Below are positions 30,157 to 39,670 of a stretch of 64,000 nucleotides of DNA, in pieces. Below the pieces are notes generated by a model, which made no database searches, was not told the DNA's origin, and worked only from the letters and a program-made list of their open reading frames with translations. A program made the position numbers and the translations under genes. The stretch spans positions 248,001 through 312,000 of the forward strand of contig NZ_JAHLQF010000003.1 of NCBI RefSeq assembly GCF_018918285.1, read 5' to 3'. Origin of the DNA: Clostridium mobile (GTDB lineage Bacteria; Bacillota; Clostridia; Clostridiales; Clostridiaceae). How positions within the stretch are numbered: the first letter of the stretch is position 1; every line of letters starts with the position of its first letter.

Positions 30157-30348
30157 TTTAGCTTTGTGTATTATATATTTAATTTTAAAAAACTAATAGG
30201 CATAAAAAATATAATTAATTTATAGAATTATTATGTTATAATTATATTAATAATTAAATATAGAAATTAAACATAAAATTGATAAAGTAGTTATTTTAGT
30301 TTACTATTAGAATATAAGTAATGTATTAAATAAAATCATGTAATTATA

Positions 30349-30385
30349 AAGGGTATCTTTAAAACTAAGGTACTCTTTTTTTTAT
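30349..30385 (+). terminator. Hairpin terminator ahead of topB
   Basis: GGGTATCTT pairs with AAGGTACTC (with G-U pairs), followed by eight T residues. It lies 193 bases after the response regulator stop and 36 bases before topB, so it may also act as a leader attenuator. Confidence 0.6.
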
Positions 30386-30420
30386 ATAGTTATTATAAAA
30401 GTTAATATGGAGGAAAAATT

Positions 30421-32616
30421 ATGGGAAAGATTTTAGTTTTGGCGGAGAAGCCAAGTGTAGGTAGAGATTTAGCAAGGGTTTTAAAGTGTAATATAAAAGG
30501 AAATGGATATCTAGAAGGAAATAAATATATTGTAACTTGGGCATTAGGGCATTTGGTTACCCTAGCAGATCCCGAGGCTTATGATGACAAATATAAAAAG
30601 TGGAGTATGGATACTCTTCCAATGCTGCCTAAAAGGATGAAGCTTAATGTTATAGGAAAGACTGGGAAGCAATTTAGTCAGGTAAAAAAAGTAATGACTA
30701 GAAATGACATAGATGAGCTTGTTATAGCAACAGACGCTGGAAGGGAAGGAGAGCTAGTTGCTAGATGGATTATTGAAAAAGTAGGTTTTAGAAAGCCTAT
30801 AAAACGTCTTTGGATTTCATCTCAAACGGATAAAGCTATAATTGATGGTTTTAACAACTTAAAGCCTGGAAAAAACTATGAAAATTTATACAGATCTGCA
30901 GTATGTAGAGCAGAGGCAGATTGGCTTGTAGGGCTTAATGTGACAAGGGCATTAACATGCAAATATAATGCTCAGCTTTCTGCGGGAAGAGTTCAGACAC
31001 CAACTCTTGCATTAATAGTAGAGAGGGAAGAGGAAATTAAAAACTTCAGACCTAGGGATCAATATAGTATAGGGGCTAGCGGTAAGGGTTTTACCCTTCG
31101 TTGGCAAAATAAAGGAGGGCAGTTCTATACTTTTGATGAAAATATTGCAAAAGAGGTTGTAGCTAAGGTTAGTGGTCAGAGTGGTAGAATAGTTGAAGTA
31201 CTAGAAAAGGATAAGAAGCAATATGCTCCAGCTCTTTATGACTTAACGGAGCTTCAGAGGGATGCAAATAGAATATTTGGATATTCTGCAAAAGAAACAC
31301 TTTCTATAATGCAAAGATTATATGAAAATCACAAGGTGTTGACTTATCCAAGAACGGATTCTAGATATATTTCTAGTGATATTGTATCTACGCTTCCACT
31401 TAGATTGAAATCCATAGCCATAGGTCAGTATAGCAAATTTGCAAATGATATATTAAAAGATAGGATTAAAGCTCATAAAGGTTTTGTAGATGATAGCAAG
31501 GTATCAGATCACCATGCCATAATTCCAACAGAGCAAAAGATTAATTTAGCATATTTGAGTAGTGAAGAAAGAAAGATATATGATTTAGTTATTAAACGTT
31601 TTTTAAGCGTTATGCTTCCACCTTTTGAATATGTGCAAACCACTATTAAAGCAGAAGTTAATGGAGAAACATTTATAGCTAATGGTAAAAATATTAAAGC
31701 AAAGGGTTGGAAGGCTATTTATGATAAAGAGGAAGAGCTAGATGAAAGCATGGATGGAGAAGATGAAATCAAAGATCAGAACCTTCCAAAGGTTAATAAG
31801 GGAGATGCTATAAGCTTTATTTCCGTTAACATAAATAAAGGGCAAACAAAACCACCTGCAAGATTTAATGAGGGAACACTTTTATCAGCTATGGAAAATC
31901 CTCAAAAATACATTAATTTGAACAAAGAACATGCAAAGACATTAGGAGAAACTGGTGGACTAGGAACCGTTGCTACAAGAGCGGATATAATAGAGAAACT
32001 TTATAACTCCTTTTATATAGAGAAAAAAGGAAAAGAAATAACTCCAACATCAAAAGGAAAGCAAATTGTAGATTTAGTACCTGAAGATTTAAAATCCCCT
32101 GTATTAACTGCGAAATGGGAAAAGGAACTAGATTTGATAAGCAAAGGGAAGATTAGTGATAGAGAGTTTATAGATAAAATGAGAACATATTCTTCAAAAC
32201 TTGTAGAAGATGTAAAAGGAAGTAAAGATAAGTATGTACACAACAATTTAACGGGAACTAAATGCCCTGATTGTGGTAAGTATATGCTTGAGGTTAATGG
32301 AAAACACGGAAAGATACTTGTATGTCAAGATAGAGAATGTGGTAAAAGGCAGAATATCAGTAGATTTACTAATGTAAGATGTCCTGAATGTCATAAAAGA
32401 TTAGAACTTAAAGGGCAAGGTGAAGGGCAGATTTATGTTTGTGGAAATTGTACCTTTAGGGAGAAACTTTCTTCATTTAATAAGAGATTTAAGGAAAACG
32501 AAGGTAAGTTAAATAAAAAAGAAGTTTCAAGATATATGAAAAAAATGAAAGAGGAAAGTGAAGCACCTATAAATTCAGCTCTTGCAGAAGCTTTAGCAAA
32601 ATTAAATTTAAAATAA
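30421..32616 (+). CDS. topB: DNA topoisomerase III (type IA)
   Basis: The protein has 731 residues. The N-terminal Toprim domain shows 'VLAEKPSVGRDLARVL' (Glu9) and 'ATDAGREGELVARWI' near residue 104. The active-site Tyr lies in 'LTYPRTDSRYIS' near residue 308, and 'AGRVQTPTLALIVEREEEI' is the central motif. Two C-terminal zinc ribbons follow (CPDCGKYMLE...CQDRECG and CPECHKRLE...CGNC, residues ~617-680). The enzyme resolves single-strand links and decatenates DNA during replication and repair. The ribosome site is GGAGG. Clostridia often have several topB copies, some on mobile elements, but nothing here looks mobile. Confidence 0.93.
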   Translation: MGKILVLAEKPSVGRDLARVLKCNIKGNGYLEGNKYIVTWALGHLVTLADPEAYDDKYKKWSMDTLPMLPKRMKLNVIGKTGKQFSQVKKVMTRNDIDELVIATDAGREGELVARWIIEKVGFRKPIKRLWISSQTDKAIIDGFNNLKPGKNYENLYRSAVCRAEADWLVGLNVTRALTCKYNAQLSAGRVQTPTLALIVEREEEIKNFRPRDQYSIGASGKGFTLRWQNKGGQFYTFDENIAKEVVAKVSGQSGRIVEVLEKDKKQYAPALYDLTELQRDANRIFGYSAKETLSIMQRLYENHKVLTYPRTDSRYISSDIVSTLPLRLKSIAIGQYSKFANDILKDRIKAHKGFVDDSKVSDHHAIIPTEQKINLAYLSSEERKIYDLVIKRFLSVMLPPFEYVQTTIKAEVNGETFIANGKNIKAKGWKAIYDKEEELDESMDGEDEIKDQNLPKVNKGDAISFISVNINKGQTKPPARFNEGTLLSAMENPQKYINLNKEHAKTLGETGGLGTVATRADIIEKLYNSFYIEKKGKEITPTSKGKQIVDLVPEDLKSPVLTAKWEKELDLISKGKISDREFIDKMRTYSSKLVEDVKGSKDKYVHNNLTGTKCPDCGKYMLEVNGKHGKILVCQDRECGKRQNISRFTNVRCPECHKRLELKGQGEGQIYVCGNCTFREKLSSFNKRFKENEGKLNKKEVSRYMKKMKEESEAPINSALAEALAKLNLK

Positions 32617-32726
32617 TTAGTGAACAAAATATAATTTTAAGACACATAGCTTTTCAGAACTAGAGGATGACAAATTGTTTTTACAAGTATAAGTTTTACA
32701 AAGACAACTTGTTATGGAAAATAGAA

Positions 32727-32790
32727 AGCTAAATATGTAGTGAAGCCACTTCATCAAAAGTCGCTATTTCACTACATATTTAGCTCTTTT
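32727..32790. terminator. Long hairpin between topB and ftsH
   Basis: An 18-bp perfect stem (AGCTAAATATGTAGTGAA / TTCACTACATATTTAGCT) with a 22-base loop, followed by CTTTT. It is probably the topB terminator. The stem is long enough to be an RNase III-type processing site. The rest of the 530-base gap (32617-33147) holds only the ftsH promoter and leader. Confidence 0.6.
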
Positions 32791-32923
32791 ATAGTTTACA
32801 AATCTTTTTTCAATTATAGTAAATACTCATTTACTGTCTAAAACTTAAAAATGCTATGTAATGCATACTTAGAAATCTAAATATCTAAATAAAGTTGCAT
32901 CGCAATTTTTAATATTATTAACA

Positions 32924-32953
32924 TTGAAAAGCATAGATGATATAAAGTATAAT
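32924..32953 (+). promoter_or_regulatory. Promoter of ftsH with long leader
   Basis: TTGAAA and TATAAT are separated by 18 bases. The leader would be about 190 bases long and contains a hairpin near the start codon (ATGTATG...CATACAT enclosing AGTTTT/AAAACT, 33089-33119). Confidence 0.5.
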
Positions 32954-33147
32954 ATAAATATGTAAGTACCGTATAGGGGTATTAATAACAAATATGTATA
33001 AAATAAAAACTCTATTTAAAACTATTGTAAACAATATTTTTAAATGTATAATTATTTATTATAATCAATATATACAGTTATTAAAAACAATGTATGTAGT
33101 TTTTTAAAACTAGCATACATAATTAAATTTAAATATGGAGGAAGATA

Positions 33148-35013
33148 ATGCTCAATAATAAGAACGACAAAGACAAGAACAATAAGTTTGATGACAATAA
33201 ATTTAAATACATCATTTATTATGCTATCGCTGTTACTTTAGTTGTATTTCTAATTAATGACTATGTAGTAAACAATCAAGTTAAGCATATAAAATACACA
33301 GAATTTAATACTATGGTTCAAGAGAATCAAATAAAAGAAGTACAAATTGCTTCAGATAAAATTATAATATATCCTAAAGAAGGTACAAAAGATGAAGGAA
33401 AGGTGCTTTATACAGGTAAGATAGCAGAGGATGAAGAGCTGATAGAAAGATTAAAAAAAGCTAATGTTCCTTATGATGGAGTTGTAGTTAAGCAAGATAG
33501 CCCTATTAAGAGCTTTATAGTAAACTGGGTTTTACCATTTTTAATTTTCATGGCTCTAGGAAGATTCATGTTTAGTAAAATAGATAAGAAAATGGGTAGC
33601 GGTGTTATGTCCTTTGGGAAAAATACTGCAAAAATTTATGCAGAAAGTGAAACAGGTGTAACTTTTAAAGATATGGCAGGACAAGAAGAAGCTAAGGAAT
33701 CTCTTGTGGAGATAGTTGATTTCTTGCACAATCCTAAAAAGTATTCAGAAATTGGTGCAAAGCTACCTAAAGGAGCATTGTTAGTGGGTCCTCCAGGAAC
33801 AGGTAAGACGCTTTTAGCTAAAGCTGTTGCAGGGGAAGCAAAGGTTCCTTTCTTCTCTATATCTGGTTCAGGTTTTGTTGAAATGTTTGTAGGTATGGGT
33901 GCTGCCAGAGTAAGGGATTTATTTAATCAGGCTCAAGAAAAGGCCCCATGTATAATTTTTATAGATGAAATAGATGCCATAGGTAAAAGCAGAGATGGAA
34001 ACTTAGGTGGAAATGATGAAAGAGAGCAGACTTTAAATCAGTTGTTAGCTGAAATGGACGGTTTTGATTCCTCTAAAGGGGTAGTAATTTTAGCTGCAAC
34101 AAATAGACCAGAAGTTTTAGATAAGGCTCTTTTAAGACCAGGTAGATTTGATAGAAGAGTTATTGTAGATAGACCTGATCTAAATGGTAGAGAAGAGATA
34201 CTAAAGGTTCATATAAAGGGAGTTAAAATGTCAGAGGATGTAGACTTAAATGCTGTAGCAAGATCAACTCCAGGTGCTGTAGGAGCGGATTTAGCAAATA
34301 TTATAAATGAAGCAGCATTAAGAGCAGTAAAGAATAATAGAAAAGAAGTTATACAAGAGGATTTAAATGAAGCTGTAGAAGTTATAATTGCAGGAAAAGA
34401 AAAGAGAGATAGAATATTATCTCCTAAAGAAAAAAGAGCTGTTGCGTTCCATGAAGTTGGCCACGCATTAGTAGCTGCATTGCTTACTAATACTGATCCG
34501 GTTCATAAAATTACAATTGTACCAAGAACAATGGGAGCGTTAGGATACACCATGCAGCTTCCAACAGAGGAAAAATATTTAATAACTAAAGAAGAAATGT
34601 TTGATCAAATTTGTGTAATGCTAGGAGGAAGAGCAGCAGAAGAAGTAGTGCTTAATAGCATATCTACTGGTGCATCAAATGATATCGAAAAAGCTACAGC
34701 TACTGCAAGGAGCATGGTAACTATTTATGGAATGACCGAAAAATTTGATATGATGGGATTAGAATCCACATCAAATAGGTATTTAGATGGAAGGCCTGTT
34801 AAAAATTGTAGCGCTGAAACAGAAGCTATTATTGATGAAGAAACCTTAAAGATAATAAAAGAAGCTCATAAAAAGGCAATAGATGTATTAACAGAAAATA
34901 GAGAGTTATTAGATAAGATTACGGAAAGACTATTAGAAAAAGAAACTATTATGGGCGATGAATTTATGGCCATAATAAAAGGTGAGGAAGAATCTGCCCA
35001 GGAAGAAGAATAA
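33148..35013 (+). CDS. ftsH: ATP-dependent zinc metalloprotease FtsH, paralogue
   Basis: The protein has 621 residues. Two membrane helices (about 23-43 and 118-138) flank a short extracytoplasmic part. The AAA domain contains Walker A 'GPPGTGKT' near residue 213, Walker B '[12 protein letters not shown]', and the SRH '[22 protein letters not shown]'. The zinc site HEVGH lies near residue 434, and a third ligand region follows with '[14 protein letters not shown]'. It degrades membrane and regulatory proteins as a hexamer. Clostridia usually carry a main ftsH next to tilS-hpt; that context is absent, so this is likely a second copy. It is followed after 20 bases by helD. Confidence 0.92.
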   Translation: MLNNKNDKDKNNKFDDNKFKYIIYYAIAVTLVVFLINDYVVNNQVKHIKYTEFNTMVQENQIKEVQIASDKIIIYPKEGTKDEGKVLYTGKIAEDEELIERLKKANVPYDGVVVKQDSPIKSFIVNWVLPFLIFMALGRFMFSKIDKKMGSGVMSFGKNTAKIYAESETGVTFKDMAGQEEAKESLVEIVDFLHNPKKYSEIGAKLPKGALLVGPPGTGKTLLAKAVAGEAKVPFFSISGSGFVEMFVGMGAARVRDLFNQAQEKAPCIIFIDEIDAIGKSRDGNLGGNDEREQTLNQLLAEMDGFDSSKGVVILAATNRPEVLDKALLRPGRFDRRVIVDRPDLNGREEILKVHIKGVKMSEDVDLNAVARSTPGAVGADLANIINEAALRAVKNNRKEVIQEDLNEAVEVIIAGKEKRDRILSPKEKRAVAFHEVGHALVAALLTNTDPVHKITIVPRTMGALGYTMQLPTEEKYLITKEEMFDQICVMLGGRAAEEVVLNSISTGASNDIEKATATARSMVTIYGMTEKFDMMGLESTSNRYLDGRPVKNCSAETEAIIDEETLKIIKEAHKKAIDVLTENRELLDKITERLLEKETIMGDEFMAIIKGEEESAQEEE

Positions 35014-35032
35014 TTAGGGTGGTGGTAAAATA

Positions 35033-37159
35033 ATGATTAATTCTGAAATAGAAAAGGAACTTCAAAAAGAGATACAATTCAACATTGAAAAAGAAAAGTT
35101 AGAAGATACTATTATTATAATAAATAATGAAATAAATAAATTGATAAACAGTAGAAAAAATATAATAGATCATATAACAACTCATAGAAAAGATGATGTT
35201 GAAGAATATAGAAAAGATGAAGACCAGGTAGCGGAATACTTCGATCATGAAAGATATATACTAGAAGAACAATTTAGGTTTATAGATAGGAGATTAAAGG
35301 AGCTAACTATATTAGCTTCTTCTCCTTACTTTGGAAAGGTAGGCTTTATAGAGGACAATTCTATAGATGAGGAATATATCTATATAGGTAGATTTGGTTT
35401 AACGCCAAAGGATACTTACGAACCTATAGTTATAGACTGGAGATCCCCTGTGGCAGCTTTATTTTATACTGGTAAACCAGGTGAAGCTTCTTATAATGCA
35501 CCTGCAGGAGAGATTAAAGTAAATATACTCGGGAAAAGACAACTAATAGTAAAAAGAGGAAAGCTTTTAGGGCTATTTGACTCTGCTCTTGATATAAAAG
35601 ATGAAATACTTCAAATGGTATTGAGTAGCAATTCAAGTGATAAATTAAAAGATATAGTAATGACTATACAAGAAGAACAAGATAATTTAATAAGGCAACC
35701 TCATAATAAAACTATAGTAGTAGATGGAGTAGCGGGTAGCGGTAAAACTACAATAGCTCTTCATAGAATTGCATACTTATTGTATAATTACAGAAATATT
35801 CTTCAAGATAGAGTACTTATACTTGGTCCTAATAATATATTTATGGAATATATTTCAATGGTTTTACCGAGTTTAGGTGAAGTCGGGGTTAAGCAGAGTA
35901 CTTTTGTAGATTTTGCTATGTCATTGATAGACATAGACGAGATAATGGGCTTAAAAGAGTACATGGAAAAAGTAATTCAAGAAGATGAAGAATTTATAGA
36001 AAAAATTAAATATAAAGGCTCATACAGATATCTTAAAGAATTAGATCTCTTTTTAGAGCATACTAACAATAATTATTTTAAAGTTGAAGATGTAATATTC
36101 TTCAATAATGTAATATTAACTAAAGAAGAAATAGAAGAGATGTTTGATAAACATTTTAAAACAATGCCTCTATTTAAGAGGAGCAAAAGAATAAAGAGAG
36201 TTATATATACTAAAATCAGAGATGCTAGAGATGAAAGAGTAAGAGAAATAGAAAAAAACTACAAAGAAACTTTGGCGAAAATGACGCAAGAAGAATTAAA
36301 TGCTCATGGAAGTCAATTGGAATTCCAGAGAAGGATTAATATTAGAAATGTAATTTCTGAGGTTATGGAAACTAAGAAAAGACTGGATTGGTTAAAGAAT
36401 GATGATGTAGTAGACATGTATATAGAATTTAATAAGGATAAATATTTAACAGTTGATGACTTAGCGCCTATACTATATTTAAAGATTAATTTAGAAGGAT
36501 TAACATATAAAGATGATATAAGACATGTAGTCATAGATGAAGCACAAGATTATAATCTACTACAGTTAATTGTGATCAAGGAATTAACAAAATGTAAGCA
36601 TTTCACTATAGTTGGAGATAGAAATCAAAGGCTAATTCCCTATGAGGATAAAATAGCTATGGAGTACTTAGAAGAGTATATGGAACTTGAAAATGTAGAG
36701 AGATATCCTTTAAATAAAAGCTATAGATCTACTCAGGAGATAATGAAATATGCTAATACTTATTTAGGTGAAAATGAAATAATCCCATTAGTTAGAAAGG
36801 GAGAAGAAGTAATAGTAGAAGATATATATGAGGAAGAAAAACTCCAAGAGAGGCTTTTAAGTAGTATAAAAGAATTTAAAGATAAGGGATTAGAGACTAT
36901 TGCTGTAATATGCAAAAATAATGATACCACTCAATATATAAGCAAGCTTATAAAAGGCAAGATGTATATAAAGACTATAGATAGAGAAGATGCTATATAT
37001 ACCTCAGGAGAGATAGTGATATCATCATACCTTGCTAAGGGCTTAGAATTTGATGGAGTAATAATAATTGATGATAACTTCACTAACTATTCAAAAATGA
37101 TGTACGTTATGGCGACAAGGGCTTTGCATAATTTGAGGGTTCTTAAGTTGAAATATTAA
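35033..37159 (+). CDS. helD: HelD, RNA polymerase-recycling UvrD-like ATPase
   Basis: The protein has 708 residues. A long N-terminal coiled arm (residues 1-75) is followed by a beta domain ('YIGRFGLTPKDTYEPIVIDWRSPVAALFY', outline), which is diagnostic of HelD. Superfamily 1 motifs follow: Walker A 'GVAGSGKTTIALHR' near residue 235, Walker B 'VIDEAQDY' near residue 502, 'IVGDRNQR', and the C-terminal 'AKGLEFDGVIIID' and 'VMATRAL'. HelD inserts its arms into RNA polymerase and releases it from DNA in an ATP-dependent way. The ribosome site is GGGTGGTG. It is adjacent to ftsH and probably co-transcribed. Confidence 0.9.
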   Translation: MINSEIEKELQKEIQFNIEKEKLEDTIIIINNEINKLINSRKNIIDHITTHRKDDVEEYRKDEDQVAEYFDHERYILEEQFRFIDRRLKELTILASSPYFGKVGFIEDNSIDEEYIYIGRFGLTPKDTYEPIVIDWRSPVAALFYTGKPGEASYNAPAGEIKVNILGKRQLIVKRGKLLGLFDSALDIKDEILQMVLSSNSSDKLKDIVMTIQEEQDNLIRQPHNKTIVVDGVAGSGKTTIALHRIAYLLYNYRNILQDRVLILGPNNIFMEYISMVLPSLGEVGVKQSTFVDFAMSLIDIDEIMGLKEYMEKVIQEDEEFIEKIKYKGSYRYLKELDLFLEHTNNNYFKVEDVIFFNNVILTKEEIEEMFDKHFKTMPLFKRSKRIKRVIYTKIRDARDERVREIEKNYKETLAKMTQEELNAHGSQLEFQRRINIRNVISEVMETKKRLDWLKNDDVVDMYIEFNKDKYLTVDDLAPILYLKINLEGLTYKDDIRHVVIDEAQDYNLLQLIVIKELTKCKHFTIVGDRNQRLIPYEDKIAMEYLEEYMELENVERYPLNKSYRSTQEIMKYANTYLGENEIIPLVRKGEEVIVEDIYEEEKLQERLLSSIKEFKDKGLETIAVICKNNDTTQYISKLIKGKMYIKTIDREDAIYTSGEIVISSYLAKGLEFDGVIIIDDNFTNYSKMMYVMATRALHNLRVLKLKY

Positions 37160-37164
37160 AATTT

Positions 37165-37205
37165 AAAGATATAAAGGAAGCTAATTTAGCTTCCTTTATA
37201 TCTTT
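37165..37205. terminator. Bidirectional terminator between convergent genes
   Basis: A perfect long stem (AAAGATATAAAGGAAGCTA pairing with TAGCTTCCTTTATATCTTT). It serves helD on the plus strand and the double P-loop gene on the minus strand. Confidence 0.85.
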
Positions 37206-38277
37206 AATATTCTAGAAGTCTATGGATTATTTTTTCCGAAATTTCATCTCTACATTGAAAATCTATGTTATCAACATAATATTTCTCAAGATCGTCATGA
37301 AGTTTTTTACAATTTGATAAATTTTTAAGACCTATATCTAATAATTTATAAAAATTATAACTATCTTCTAATATTAAATCTTTAACAGAATCTATATAAT
37401 CGTTGTTTAATAAAGAATCCATATCTATTACTTCATCAGATAGAGATAGTTTACTTATTTCGCTGGAGGTTAGAAGGGCTGTATCTAGTTCAGGTAAAAT
37501 CAAATGTTCAATTCTTTCCGGATTTAAAGGATCATGGAATACCTCAACATCATATCCGTTTACCAAAGCTTCCTCCTTAATGTAGTTTAATAATTCAGTT
37601 TTTCCAGTTCCAGGTCCACCTTTTAGAAGGTATGTTTTACTACAATGTTTATATATAGTATCTATATAAGTTATTATCCCATTAGGAGTAAAAGCTGTAG
37701 CAAATAAGTGTCTCTCACTTCCGTTCTTATCTACATTGTTTTTAATTATTTTATTTTTAAAATCTATTTTTAATTTCCTTAACTTATCTTTATCTAATGC
37801 TTTACTATTATGATGTCTCCAGTCATCGTGAACCTTTTTTGCAGCGCCTATATAAGCGTATGCTCTTTTGAAACTATCCTTAATTTTGTTATCTACATTC
37901 ATTATTTCTTCTTTTACTTTAGAAAGATTAGATTCATTTAAACAAACTCCAAAATTAATGATTTCATCTACGGCACCAGGTACTTTTGGATCATTAATGT
38001 GAGGAGCAGTACCATCTAATAGTGCAATTCCTAGTTCCTTAATTACTACTGCATCTAGGGATTCATTGTCGGAAGAACAATGAAAATATTCAATTGAATA
38101 ACCCTTTTCACTAAATACTTTTCCTATTTTTTTCATAAGGAAGGATTTGCCCGTTCCAGGTCCGCCTTTTATATAAAATATTCTTTTAGCTTCATTTAAA
38201 GGTATAATATATTGAAAAAATGAATGAAACCCCATGGAAGTATTGCTTCCAGGGAATAAATGTCTCTCTTTATTCAT
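37204..38277 (-). CDS. Duplicated P-loop ATPase (PRK06851-like)
   Basis: The start is taken at ATG 38277 (MNKERHLFPG) rather than ATG 38295, because the family begins at 'HLFPGSNTSMGFHSFF' and ATG 38295 has no ribosome site. The protein has 357 residues built from two similar halves. Walker A 'IKGGPGTGKSFLMKKIG' lies near residue 39 and a second, 'LKGGPGTGKTELLNYI', near residue 219. Each half opens with 'HLF' plus a G/A-rich turn. Members of this family are found in spore-forming Firmicutes and have no assigned reaction that I know of. It is transcribed leftward after the CDF gene. Confidence 0.75.
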   Translation of the reverse strand: MNKERHLFPGSNTSMGFHSFFQYIIPLNEAKRIFYIKGGPGTGKSFLMKKIGKVFSEKGYSIEYFHCSSDNESLDAVVIKELGIALLDGTAPHINDPKVPGAVDEIINFGVCLNESNLSKVKEEIMNVDNKIKDSFKRAYAYIGAAKKVHDDWRHHNSKALDKDKLRKLKIDFKNKIIKNNVDKNGSERHLFATAFTPNGIITYIDTIYKHCSKTYLLKGGPGTGKTELLNYIKEEALVNGYDVEVFHDPLNPERIEHLILPELDTALLTSSEISKLSLSDEVIDMDSLLNNDYIDSVKDLILEDSYNFYKLLDIGLKNLSNCKKLHDDLEKYYVDNIDFQCRDEISEKIIHRLLEY

Positions 38278-38355
38278 AACATACTCACTCTCCATAATAT
38301 AAGAATCAATATATACTATGCTGACGCTGGGATTATGTTGAAAAAATTTTATTTT

Positions 38356-39534
38356 TTAAAGAAAATCTCTATCTATGGTAATTACTGCATTATACTGAGG
38401 ATGAATATTTTTAATATCTCTATTTATACTTTCTATTATATTATTTTGAAATTCCTCAGTAAGAGGTTGCTTATAATCGATAACTATATCAAATATTAAA
38501 TTCTTTTTTTCACCTTCTCCCACGATTCTAAAATCGTGAAGGGAGGTTATTGTAGGATAATTTTTTATTATTTTTTCTAGCTCTTCTCGGGCGTAATTAA
38601 CTTCTTCATCGTCTGTGTTTATAGGATCCATATGAATTACCAGTATTATATTGAGCTTTTCAGATAATTCCTTTTCTGCTCTATCAATTATTTCATGGAT
38701 TTTCACTAGAGATATATCTTGAGGTACCTCAGCGTGAATTGATGCCATGAATTTACCGGGTCCATAATTATGTATAACTAAATCATGTATTCCGGAGATA
38801 TATCTATAACTTAATACTCCGTTGATTATTTTATTGGCTAAATCTTTATCAGGGGCTTCACCTAGTAGAGGGCTTAAAGTGTCTTTTATTAAACTGTACC
38901 CTGAGTACATAATAAAAAGAGAAACAAGTATTCCGATATAACCATCTATAGGAAAAGTGGTCCATTTTGATATTGCCAAAGATAAAGCAACGCAACTTGA
39001 AGTAAATACATCTCCTAAAGCATCAAGTGAGGAAGCTTGTAGAGCAGTAGAATTAATTTTTTTACCTATAAAGCTGTTAAACCTACTCAACCAAACTTTT
39101 GTACCGATAGACAAAAGTAATAATACAAAGGATAAGGTCTTAAATTGAACGGGTATAGGGTTGATTATTCTACTATATGAGGATTTAATAAATTCAAAGC
39201 CCACTAAAATTACCATAAATGAAACAACTAAACCAGATAGGTATTCTATTCTTCCATGGCCAAAAGGATGTTCCTTATCAGCAGGTTTTGAAGCTAGTTT
39301 AAAACCTATCATAGTTATAAGTGAAGAAGTTGCATCAGAAAGGTTATTAAAAGCATCAGCAGTAACAGATATACTCTTTGTTATTATACCCACAAATAAT
39401 TTAACTATGAATAAAATGGTATTGACTATTATCCCTACTGTACTCCCTAAAAATCCATAGGAATTTCTTACGTTTTCTTTATCCACATTTTCAGGTTCTT
39501 TAATAAAAGTTTTAACTAAAATTTGAGATAGCAC
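38356..39534 (-). CDS. Cation diffusion facilitator (CDF) metal transporter
   Basis: The start is taken at GTG 39534, 6 bases after AAGAGGTG; GTG 39543 overlaps that site. The protein has 392 residues. It has six transmembrane helices in the first ~230 residues, with the zinc-site motifs 'SVTADAFNNLSDATSS' (D/N-x3-D) and 'HPFGHGRIEYL'. 'QASSLDALGDVFTSS' is the second half-site. The C-terminal ~150 residues form the cytoplasmic metal-binding domain plus an extra ~70-residue tail. It likely exports Zn2+, Fe2+ or Mn2+ by proton antiport; the metal is not predictable from what is visible. Confidence 0.9.
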   Translation of the reverse strand: MLSQILVKTFIKEPENVDKENVRNSYGFLGSTVGIIVNTILFIVKLFVGIITKSISVTADAFNNLSDATSSLITMIGFKLASKPADKEHPFGHGRIEYLSGLVVSFMVILVGFEFIKSSYSRIINPIPVQFKTLSFVLLLLSIGTKVWLSRFNSFIGKKINSTALQASSLDALGDVFTSSCVALSLAISKWTTFPIDGYIGILVSLFIMYSGYSLIKDTLSPLLGEAPDKDLANKIINGVLSYRYISGIHDLVIHNYGPGKFMASIHAEVPQDISLVKIHEIIDRAEKELSEKLNIILVIHMDPINTDDEEVNYAREELEKIIKNYPTITSLHDFRIVGEGEKKNLIFDIVIDYKQPLTEEFQNNIIESINRDIKNIHPQYNAVITIDRDFL

Positions 39535-39670
39535 TTTTAACACCTCTTAAAAAATTTAATAAACATATTTTAATACTATAGCATATTATAGCAAATATTA
39601 ATAAAATAATACAATTCATAAGTAAACTATGATATTCTAATGTTAATAGCATTATATGGAGGTATTAAAA

